64,000 nucleotides of DNA, taken from assembly GCA_017616015.1 (NCBI GenBank), contig JAFZYY010000006.1, positions 145,368 to 209,367 of the forward strand. The letters are read 5' to 3'. Within the stretch, counting starts at the first letter, position 1; each line of letters opens with the position of its first letter. The DNA is from Alphaproteobacteria bacterium. GTDB lineage: Bacteria; Pseudomonadota; Alphaproteobacteria; CAAGCB01; CAG-977. This document shows positions 33,199-40,005 of the stretch, one piece after another. Position numbers and translations under genes: made by a program. The notes below the pieces were generated by a model. It saw only the letters and a program-made list of their open reading frames with translations. It had not been told where the DNA came from and made no database searches.

Positions 33199-33261
33199 GT
33201 AACGTACTAATGTAAAAGCAACGGGGCTAAGGTGTTGGCGCACCCAAGCCCCGCATTTTTT
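33199..33261 (+). ncRNA. Putative antitoxin RNA B, converging on toxin B
   Basis: A roughly 60-65 nt RNA expected from the promoter at 33164, ending at the hairpin 33222-33253 with CATTTTTT. Its 5' end carries GTAACGTACTAATGT (33199-33213). GTAACATACTAATGT (33328-33342) overlies the start region of peptide B, 14 of 15 identical. This repeat is unrelated to the one in unit A although the rest of the two units is nearly the same. Confidence 0.6.
33222..33253. terminator. Bidirectional terminator B, loop inverted relative to A
   Basis: CGGGGCT (33222-33228) pairs with AGCCCCG (33247-33253), with an inner GGTG/CACC stem, then CATTTTTT. The sequence between stems corresponds to the reverse complement of that in terminator A. 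Confidence 0.8.
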
Positions 33262-33349
33262 ACCAGACTGATTTTGTCATGCCCAGTAAAAGAATTACGA
33301 CCAACAAAGTCAGCCGTATGCTTCTTAGTAACATACTAATGTCAATCAC
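33260..33349 (-). CDS. Putative type I toxin peptide B (hydrophobic, 24-29 aa)
   Basis: A paralogue of peptide A in exactly the same frame length (29 codons from GTG 33349; 24 from ATG 33334). It shares the hydrophobic core RLTLLVVILLLGMTKS and the terminal Trp (KSVW versus KSAW). The N-terminal residues differ because they overlap the locus-specific direct repeat. In its mRNA, TGTCAATC and GATTGACA can pair as a perfect 8-bp stem enclosing the AAGGCAGG ribosome site, which would hold translation off. Expected action is membrane damage when not silenced by RNA B; this is inferred by analogy. Confidence 0.65.
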   Translation of the reverse strand: MIDISMLLRSIRLTLLVVILLLGMTKSVW

Positions 33350-33558
33350 CTGCCTTTCCGTTAGATTGACAGTCGATTGCCGTTCAAAAGCATAAACGGC
33401 GGAAACACTATAACCGTCCGGATATAAAAAGAAAAGTCGGAAGTACCGCCCTGTGGATTGCTTCGTCGCGACGCTCCTCGCAATGACAAAGGAAGGGTTG
33501 TCCCCGCACGGGGAGTGCTTGCTTCGCTGACGCGCGCAATGACTACTGCCGTAGGGGC

Positions 33559-33589
33559 GTCACTTTTTTATACCGTCATTGCGAGGCAC
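33559..33589 (+). repeat. Second copy of the 31-nt dispersed repeat
   Basis: Matches 32696-32726 with a single T/C difference. Just upstream, TCCCCGCACGGGGAGT (about 33496-33512) is the inverse of the block near 32681. Together they bracket the two toxin-like units. The remaining DNA to 33677 has no convincing gene. Confidence 0.75.
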
Positions 33590-33677
33590 TATCCTTGCAA
33601 AAACAATTTCGAAAAAATGTCTTTTGCTTCGAACGAAATTAATCCGACTCCAAACAAAACAATAAACTTCAAATAAC

Positions 33678-33709
33678 ACAAGGCCGAATATTTCCGCCTT
33701 GTTTTTTTA
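33678..33709 (+). terminator. Orphan intrinsic terminator
   Basis: ACAAGGC, an 11-nt loop, GCCTTGT and seven T. No clear gene precedes it on the plus strand; it may be left from a lost gene. DNA from here to 33922 is very AT-rich and should hold the second flagellin promoter. Confidence 0.75.
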
Positions 33710-33922
33710 TTTAAAATTGAATAATAAAACAAAGTTTAAACTAAAAACTAAAAATCAAAATAAAAAAAACAAAATAATTTTTACAGTATAAAATCATTAA
33801 GAATCAAAAAGATATTTAAAATAATACTACGTTTTACATAATAAGTATTTTAAGTATTTGTTTTTATTTATTGAACAATACAAATATAAATGATAGCTTT
33901 ATTTGTAATGGAAAAGTAAAAC

Positions 33923-34008
33923 GGCCGAAGCGCCGCTTCCAGAAACTTGCCCGAGAGGGCTTTTAATTCCCGCTCGGGTCCTACAGAACCTAGAAAAGGA
34001 GATATATT
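33923..34008 (+). ncRNA. Conserved flagellin mRNA leader, copy 2
   Basis: Same 86-nt length as copy 1. The hairpin is CCCGAG (33950-33955), GGG (33957-33959), CCC (33969-33971), CTCGGG (33973-33978). Relative to copy 1, a G-U pair becomes G-C, so pairing is retained. Identical AAGGAGATATATT before ATG. Confidence 0.75.
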
Positions 34009-35745
34009 ATGGCTAATAAAATTGCTCTTACAGCGTCTATGCGCTCCAACCTGCTCAGCCTGAAGAACACTCAAAGCTTATTGGATAAAACTCAGGATCA
34101 CCTGTCCACCGGTTACAAAGTGAACAGCGCGATGGACAATCCGTCGTCCTATTTTACCGCTCAGGCTTTGAATTCCCGCGCCAATGACCTGTCCACTCTG
34201 TTGGACGGTATCGGTCAGGCGATTTCAACATTAGAAGTGGCCGATAAAGGCATTACGACTTTGCAGGACTTCGTCGAACAGGCAAAATCCATCGCACAGT
34301 CCGCCCGCGACACATCTAACGTTTCGGCTAACGTCGCTTCTAACGTACGATTTGATCTGGATACTTTGCGCTCCGAATTGGTTACAAACACCGTTAACGG
34401 TGTTGCCGCAAACGACACCATGAAAATTCGCGTCGGTGATTCCACAAAATTAACCGGCACGTCAAACGTTCGTGACGACGCGGCTATCGGTACAGGCGGC
34501 TTCGGATTGACAGGAGCAAACGTCGGCATTCTGACGGTTGACGGAACACAATACGTCATCAACGCGTCAACCACGACTGAAAAAATGACGACTGCAACCT
34601 TTGAATACAACGCGAACGACAAACTGGTCGTTTCAAATTACGACGGCACCGCCGGAACAATGACGTTGACCGACGCCGACGGAAATGTATTTGAAGGAGT
34701 CTCCACAGGCGGCGTGTCCTTTGTAGACGGCGAAACCGCAACGCATACCGGCGATTTCTCGATTTCCGCTACAATCACTGCGGACGGAAAGACGGAATGG
34801 CAGGTCAGCGCGGCTCTTGCCGCCGACAGCGCGACAGCAGCCGTCGGAAGCGCTACCGTAACCGAAGCAAACACAATTTATGTGGACAACTCCGGTACGG
34901 TCGCCGATATGGCCAGAACAATTCAGAACATGATCGGCAATACCAAGATCAGCGTTTATACTGAAGACAGCAATCTGATTATCAAAACATTGGATACAAC
35001 CTCTGTCGAAGTAACGGCCGGCGCCTTTGCTACCCAATTCGGGTTGGACGTCGGAACGGAAATCTCGCTTGACGCGACCGATACGGCTGAATCTCTGCGC
35101 CAGAAAATCGCCGGCATTGACGGCGTCACCGCCGAATTCGATAAAGACGGCCATCTGGTCATCAAATCCGAACAAGGTGACGATCTGGTCATTTCCGGAA
35201 AATTGGCCGACGGACTTGGCGTTTCCGGCGCCGCAACCAACGGCTCGAACGAACGCGCCGCTTACGCTAAACAGTTCAACGGTATCATGACGCAGATCGA
35301 TGAATTGGTTCAGGATACGTCCTACAAAGGCATCAACCTGCTGAACGGTGATAACCTGACCGTGAACTTCAATGAAAGCCGCACCAGTTCTTTGGAACTG
35401 AAAGGCGTTACGTTCAACTCCATCGGGTTAGGCTTCACAGCCGCCGCAAACGAATGGATCGACAACGCCAGCATTGACAAATCTTTGGATCAAATCACCA
35501 AAGCGACCTCGATGTTGCGTGCTCAGGCTTCTGAATTCGGTCAGAACCTGTCCACCGTTCAGATCCGCGAAGACTTCACGGAGAAAATGATAAACAACTT
35601 GCAAACCGGCGCCGATAAACTGACGCTGGCCGACATGAACGAAGAAGCGGCAAATATGCTGGCTCTTCAGACACGTCAGCAGTTGGGCGTTAATTCTCTG
35701 TCAATGGCTTCGCAGGCTTCTCAGAGCGTGTTGAAACTGTTCTAA
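34009..35745 (+). CDS. Flagellin, shorter form
   Basis: A 578-residue flagellin. The N-terminal 105 residues (NKIALTASMRSNLLSLKNTQ) and the C-terminal roughly 150 residues (IREDFTEKMINNLQTGADKL, ending MASQASQSVLKLF) are nearly the same as in the longer flagellin. The central domain differs and is shorter, with one VGDSTKLTGTSNVR-type module near 142. Identical leader and matching terminator show the two genes arose by duplication and are probably co-regulated, allowing filaments of mixed or alternative surface. Confidence 0.95.
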   Translation: MANKIALTASMRSNLLSLKNTQSLLDKTQDHLSTGYKVNSAMDNPSSYFTAQALNSRANDLSTLLDGIGQAISTLEVADKGITTLQDFVEQAKSIAQSARDTSNVSANVASNVRFDLDTLRSELVTNTVNGVAANDTMKIRVGDSTKLTGTSNVRDDAAIGTGGFGLTGANVGILTVDGTQYVINASTTTEKMTTATFEYNANDKLVVSNYDGTAGTMTLTDADGNVFEGVSTGGVSFVDGETATHTGDFSISATITADGKTEWQVSAALAADSATAAVGSATVTEANTIYVDNSGTVADMARTIQNMIGNTKISVYTEDSNLIIKTLDTTSVEVTAGAFATQFGLDVGTEISLDATDTAESLRQKIAGIDGVTAEFDKDGHLVIKSEQGDDLVISGKLADGLGVSGAATNGSNERAAYAKQFNGIMTQIDELVQDTSYKGINLLNGDNLTVNFNESRTSSLELKGVTFNSIGLGFTAAANEWIDNASIDKSLDQITKATSMLRAQASEFGQNLSTVQIREDFTEKMINNLQTGADKLTLADMNEEAANMLALQTRQQLGVNSLSMASQASQSVLKLF

Positions 35746-35768
35746 TCGCATAGAGAGAGCCAATAAAG

Positions 35769-35797
35769 CAAAGGCGGGGTTTTCCCCGCCTTTGTTG
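35769..35797 (+). terminator. Terminator of second flagellin
   Basis: CAAAGGCGGGG, TTTT, CCCCGCCTTTG then TTGT; the same hairpin as after the first flagellin. Confidence 0.9.
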
Positions 35798-35893
35798 TGT
35801 CGCCCCCTCCCCACCTTTTTAAAGAATATTCTAAAAAAACTTTTTTTATCCGGATAAACGGATTACATTAGAATTATTAATAAGGAGGGCCAA

Positions 35894-36181
35894 ATGAATT
35901 CCGAAATAATAAATGAAGAGCCTAATCACTCTAAAGAAACCGGACGGTTAAACCGTATTCGCGGACAAATCGACGGCATCAAAAAAATGATTGAAGGACA
36001 TCGCAGCTGTAAAGAGATTTTGTCTCAGCTAAAAGCTGTCCGCTCCGCCGTTCGCTCCGTCGAAGCCAGCATACTGCAACGGCAGTTACAGTATAACGTC
36101 GTCCAAAGCTTTAAATCCGAAAACGATCGCGAAAAAATAATCAATGAAACAAAAGAATTGTTTAATGATTTCCACGAATAA
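35894..36181 (+). CDS. CsoR/FrmR/RcnR-family repressor with missing metal ligands
   Basis: A 95-residue all-helical repressor: GRLNRIRGQIDGIKKMIEG, then RSCKEILSQLKAVRSAVRS. Members bind DNA as tetramers and release on metal, formaldehyde or persulfide. Cys39 aligns with the conserved first Cys. The two later ligand positions (His61/Cys65 in CsoR, His60/His64 in FrmR) are Gln64 and Asn68 here. Classic Cu or Ni sensing is therefore unlikely and thiol-based sensing by Cys39 is possible. AAGGAGG precedes the ATG, and an ATCCGGAT palindrome lies upstream as candidate operator. The MnmA-like gene starts 12 nt after the stop. Confidence 0.85.
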   Translation: MNSEIINEEPNHSKETGRLNRIRGQIDGIKKMIEGHRSCKEILSQLKAVRSAVRSVEASILQRQLQYNVVQSFKSENDREKIINETKELFNDFHE

Positions 36182-36193
36182 ACGGACGACAAA

Positions 36194-37273
36194 ATGAAAG
36201 TTCTGGTCGGATTAAGCGGCGGCGTCGATTCCGCCGTCGCGGCTTATCTGCTGAAACAAAGCGGGCATGACGTCGTCGGCGCAACTATGTCCATCTGGGA
36301 AAAAGGACACGCCTTTTCCGGCCTGACCACCGCCGACGCCTGTTTCTCCCCCCACGAAGAACAGGACATCGACGCTGCACGTGAAATCTGCAAAATACTC
36401 GATATTCCCTATCACACGCTCGATTGCTCGGAAATCTACAAAAAAACCGTGCTGGAAAATTTCAAAAGCGAATACCTGTCCGGACGCACCCCTAATCCCT
36501 GTGTGTGGTGCAACGCTAAAATCAAATTCAGAGCTCTGCCCGATGCCGCTAAACAGGCCGGCATCAACTTCGATAAATTCGCAACCGGTCACTACGCCCG
36601 CATCACCTTCGACGAAAAATCAAACCGCTTCCGGCTGCGCCGCGGAATCGACTCCAAAAAAGATCAATCCTATTTCCTTTACCGTCTGAGCCAGGATCAA
36701 TTAAGCAAAATCCTGTTTCCTTTAGGCGATAAAACAAAAGCCGAAATCCGCGAAATCGCCCGCGTCGCCGGATTCCCCGTCAGCGATAAGCCCGACAGTC
36801 AGGACTTCTATTCCGGCGACATTAACGATATTTTACAAGCCGACCCGAAACCCGGCCGATTCATTATGAAAGACGGCACCGTCATGGGAACGCACAACGG
36901 TTTCTGGAACTATACGATCGGACAGCGCAAAGGATTGGGAATCAGCGCGCCGAAGCCGCTTTACGTCATCGGATTCGATAAAGACAATAACGATGTCATC
37001 GTCGGATTCGAAGAAGAAAACGTCTGCCATTATCTGACCGCCGGCAACTTGTGTTGGTCTGAAGGCGAACCGCCGGCGGCCTCCTTCGCCGCTGTGGCGA
37101 AAATACGCTCGTCGCAACCGCCGACGCCCGTCCGCGTTTCCTTAACGGCCGCAGATGAAATCAAAATCGACTTCGAACTCAATCAGCGCGGCGTCGCCCC
37201 CGGGCAGTCCGTCGTGCTGTATGACGGCGACTTAATCCTCGGCGGCGGCATAATAAAAAACAGCGGGAAATAA
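36194..37273 (+). CDS. MnmA/TrmU-like thiouridylase homologue lacking the second catalytic Cys
   Basis: A 359-residue PP-loop ATPase, with SGGVDSAVAAYLL near residue 9 and GRTPNPCVWCNAKIKF carrying the first catalytic Cys of tRNA 2-thiouridine synthase MnmA. In E. coli MnmA the second Cys (Cys199) lies in TGICFI; here the matching KPDSQDFYSGDIND has no Cys. Region 45-60 (TADACFSPHEEQDID) also differs from canonical MnmA. The C-terminal domains are kept (YTIGQRKGLG). It may still thiolate U34 by another Cys or act on another substrate. Operon with the CsoR-like repressor suggests inducible sulfur chemistry rather than housekeeping. Confidence 0.75.
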   Translation: MKVLVGLSGGVDSAVAAYLLKQSGHDVVGATMSIWEKGHAFSGLTTADACFSPHEEQDIDAAREICKILDIPYHTLDCSEIYKKTVLENFKSEYLSGRTPNPCVWCNAKIKFRALPDAAKQAGINFDKFATGHYARITFDEKSNRFRLRRGIDSKKDQSYFLYRLSQDQLSKILFPLGDKTKAEIREIARVAGFPVSDKPDSQDFYSGDINDILQADPKPGRFIMKDGTVMGTHNGFWNYTIGQRKGLGISAPKPLYVIGFDKDNNDVIVGFEEENVCHYLTAGNLCWSEGEPPAASFAAVAKIRSSQPPTPVRVSLTAADEIKIDFELNQRGVAPGQSVVLYDGDLILGGGIIKNSGK

Positions 37274-37292
37274 TTCCCGCCGTTCTTTTTTC
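37263..37292 (+). terminator. Terminator overlapping the mnmA-like stop
   Basis: GCGGGAA, AATAA-type loop, TTCCCGC followed by CGTTCTTTTTT; the hairpin includes the stop codon region. Confidence 0.8.
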
Positions 37293-38539
37293 TAAAGAGG
37301 AACATTTTCCTTCTTCAGCACATGAACCATAAACCAGCGTTTCCACGCACGTCCGTAACGGAAAACAACAGCGCCCCACAACGCCGAAATCACCGATCCG
37401 CAAATCACGCCCAACCGGATTTCCTGTTGCGTCGCTTCGCCCGGCAAAGCCAGTTTGCCGACAAACAACGCCATCGTAAACCCAATGCCCGCGACAACCG
37501 CTACGCCGTATAAATCCAGCATCGTAACAGATTTGGGAAATGACGCGATTTTCAGCTTGACCAAAGACCACGTCGTAATGAAAATGCCAATTTGCTTGCC
37601 GAAAAACAGACCGAAAATAATGCCTAACGTCAGCGTGTGCGTAAAAGTTTCCAACGTCACGCCGCCCAAATACAGGCCGGCGCTGGCAAACGCAAATACC
37701 GGCAGAATAAAGAAATCAACCCACGGTTTCAATTTCTTCATCAGCTGATTTAACGGCGATTCCCTTTCACCGTCAACGCGCATCGGATACGCCATCGCAA
37801 CGACAACGCCCGCTATCGTCGTGTGAATGCCCCCGTTCAGGAAGCAATACCACAAAACAACTCCCAGCGCCAAATACGGCAAAAAGTTCGTCACGCGCAG
37901 CTTGTTCAATACGTATAACGCCAACGTCGCTATGCACGCATACCCCAACAGGGATAAATAAACGCCCTGATTATAGAACAAGGCAATAATCAAAATCGCA
38001 CCCAGGTCGTCAAAAATAGCTATCGCCAGCAGGAAAATCTTCGCCGCTTGCGGAACAGAACGCCCCACCAACATTAAAACGCACAACGCAAACGCAATAT
38101 CGGTCGCCGTCGGAATCGCCCAGCCGTTCATGTATTCCGGCGAATTATGATTAAGAAGCGCATAAATAATCGCCGGACAGCAAATCCCGCCGACAGCGGC
38201 TACGCACGGAACCAAAACCTGCCGGATATCGGAAAGAAAACCTTCTTTCATTTCACGCTTCAATTCCAAGCCGACAGACAAGAAAAAGAAAACCATCAAA
38301 GCGTCATTCACCCACCATTCTATGGATTTCGGGAACATCACGTCCCCTATGCCGAGCGTAATTGTTGTTTCCAAAAAATGATGAACCGGCTCGCGTGCCG
38401 ACGTGTTGGCGCAGACAATCGCCGCAATCATAGCAAAAATCATAACTAAACCGCTGGTGGCTTCGTTATTTAAAATTTTTTCAAACCATGCTTTTGAGAA
38501 AAAACGAACATACGGTGTTTTGACGTGTTCTTGTGTCAT
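37292..38539 (-). CDS. nhaA: Na+/H+ antiporter NhaA
   Basis: A 415-residue membrane protein with about 12 helices. NhaA marks: FFLSVGLELKREMKEG, PTATDIAFALCVLMLVG with the Asp of the transport site, and FDDLGAILIIALFY with the tandem Asp pair (163-164 in E. coli numbering). It expels Na+ in exchange for protons. Slightly longer than the typical 390 residues because of N-terminal residues. AAGGGGATT precedes the ATG. A Na+ expeller next to the Na+-pumping decarboxylase operon fits a sodium-based energy economy. Confidence 0.95.
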   Translation of the reverse strand: MTQEHVKTPYVRFFSKAWFEKILNNEATSGLVMIFAMIAAIVCANTSAREPVHHFLETTITLGIGDVMFPKSIEWWVNDALMVFFFLSVGLELKREMKEGFLSDIRQVLVPCVAAVGGICCPAIIYALLNHNSPEYMNGWAIPTATDIAFALCVLMLVGRSVPQAAKIFLLAIAIFDDLGAILIIALFYNQGVYLSLLGYACIATLALYVLNKLRVTNFLPYLALGVVLWYCFLNGGIHTTIAGVVVAMAYPMRVDGERESPLNQLMKKLKPWVDFFILPVFAFASAGLYLGGVTLETFTHTLTLGIIFGLFFGKQIGIFITTWSLVKLKIASFPKSVTMLDLYGVAVVAGIGFTMALFVGKLALPGEATQQEIRLGVICGSVISALWGAVVFRYGRAWKRWFMVHVLKKENVPL

Positions 38540-38604
38540 AAAAAAATCCCCTTCTGACTCGATTTTGTCCCATTATTAAAATCCTATTGAAAAAAATCAA
38601 GTTT

Positions 38605-40005
38605 TTATATTTTCTTTCCTATAATTAATAAACCCGAAACAGGTTTGCCAAGCTCCTGCCGCAGTGTAACCGACTGTACTTTTTCCACATGGAAAAACGG
38701 CTCTATTTCTTTGGAAACGTACAGCCTGCCGTGCATAAAACGCCCCGAAGGTTCCAAAGCATATCCGTTTTCGTCCTCATTCTCACTGACCGTAAAGACT
38801 ATATAACCGCCGGATCTGACCGCGGCAAAAAGCCCCGAAAATACCTTGGACAAATCCCCTATGTATGTAAAAACATCTGCCGAAACAACCAAATCAAACC
38901 GATTCGGATTCGACGGCAAAAAAGAAATAATGTCTTCCCGGCACAACTCCGTGTAAAGATGTCTTTGCTCGGCTTTTTTTAACATTTCCGAAGACAAATC
39001 AACACCGGTCAGAGAAGACCAGGAAACGTTCTGATCTTTCAGCGCCGCCGCGCACAGTCCCGTGCCGCACCCCAAATCAAGCGTTTCCGGCAGCTGCTTA
39101 AACGATATGCTCTTAACCGCCGAAGCAACCAAAGCCGGCGCCTGATAATCCAACCCCGTCAGCACGGAATCAAACGAATCCGCAAAAGCGTCGAATAATT
39201 CCCGTACATACGCCGCCGAAGCCCGCTTCAGGCTTTCCGGCTCTTTCAGCGTTTCCAAAACATGCAGAGCGACGGGATTGTCCGGAAACAACCTCAGCCA
39301 CTCGTCCGCAAAATACAACACCTGCTCCGTTTTTCCCTGCATTTGCAGATTATACAGGCAGCCGCTGAGAATAACGTGCGTCATTTCGTCTTCTTTAACT
39401 TGCAGCAAACGCAGGTACGTTTCGGCCGCCCGCTCATATTCTTCCTTTTCTTCCGAAAGTTGCGCATAAGAATACAGATATTCGGGATTGTCCGGATCAA
39501 TCGCTAACAATCTGCCAAATATTTCCGTTGCTGAATCCGTCTGTTTTTCCGTTATCAGCGCGCTGGCCAAATTAAACAAGACCAACGGATCGTCCGGCTT
39601 GATTTCCAATGCTTTCCGATAAGATTCTATCGCCTCCGCCCCTTTGTTTAAAGACGACAGCATATTGCCGCGATGTATCAAAGCGTTTACATAGTCCGGC
39701 TGTCTGGCCAGAGCCTGATCGCAAACGGACAAGCCTTCTTCAAAACGGGACGTTTCGAAATAAACACCGGCCAAATTGGCCAGAGCTATCACGTCCGTCG
39801 AAGATAAAGAAATCGCTTTCAGATAGGCTTTTTCAGCTTCGTCGAAACGCTTCAGCCCGTAATAAGCGTTTCCAGCTCCGATCCACACAGCGTAATCCGT
39901 CGACTGCTCTTTCAGTGCCTGTTCTGCCAAATCCAAAGCCGCCTGATACTCCGCCCGATTGTTTTTTTCATTAACGGCTGCAATCAAATCATCTGAAGAC
40001 ATCAT
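38605..40005 (-). CDS. TPR-repeat SAM-dependent methyltransferase (second of pair)
   Basis: A 466-residue protein. Residues about 10-260 are tetratricopeptide repeats (AVWIGAGNAYYGLKRFDEAE). Residues about 300-466 are a class I methyltransferase with the SAM motif LDLGCGTGLCAAAL and a following acidic residue in GVDLSSEML. No target motif is identifiable. I start at ATG 40005, overlapping the TGA of the upstream gene as ATGATG, rather than 10 codons earlier; the overlap shows translational coupling. It is the last gene of the oadG-oadA-oadB run. Confidence 0.85.
   Translation of the reverse strand: MMSSDDLIAAVNEKNNRAEYQAALDLAEQALKEQSTDYAVWIGAGNAYYGLKRFDEAEKAYLKAISLSSTDVIALANLAGVYFETSRFEEGLSVCDQALARQPDYVNALIHRGNMLSSLNKGAEAIESYRKALEIKPDDPLVLFNLASALITEKQTDSATEIFGRLLAIDPDNPEYLYSYAQLSEEKEEYERAAETYLRLLQVKEDEMTHVILSGCLYNLQMQGKTEQVLYFADEWLRLFPDNPVALHVLETLKEPESLKRASAAYVRELFDAFADSFDSVLTGLDYQAPALVASAVKSISFKQLPETLDLGCGTGLCAAALKDQNVSWSSLTGVDLSSEMLKKAEQRHLYTELCREDIISFLPSNPNRFDLVVSADVFTYIGDLSKVFSGLFAAVRSGGYIVFTVSENEDENGYALEPSGRFMHGRLYVSKEIEPFFHVEKVQSVTLRQELGKPVSGLLIIGKKI

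Larger units (their letters stand above)
32769..33457. repeat. Tandem duplication of a roughly 350-bp unit between flagellins
   Basis: Two units offset by 350 nt (for example CCTGCATGACCGCCAGACTT at 32796 and 33146). Each is bordered by TGGATTGCTTCGTCGCGA. Each unit contains a candidate type I toxin-antitoxin locus described in the entries below. The hydrophobic peptide frame, the 5' leader of its mRNA and the outer flanks are nearly identical. The short direct repeats and the terminator loop are diverged or inverted, so divergence is concentrated in the putative recognition elements. Confidence 0.85.

Noticed and set aside
32700..33500. CRISPR array
   Set aside because: The repeats here are two long units of about 350 bp plus mobile-type palindromes, not short regular repeats with unique spacers; no cas genes are present.
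33458..33676. 72-codon frame before the orphan terminator at 33678
   Set aside because: It runs through dispersed repeats. Only the last 19 codons are non-repeat, and there is no ribosome site, so I treat it as non-coding.
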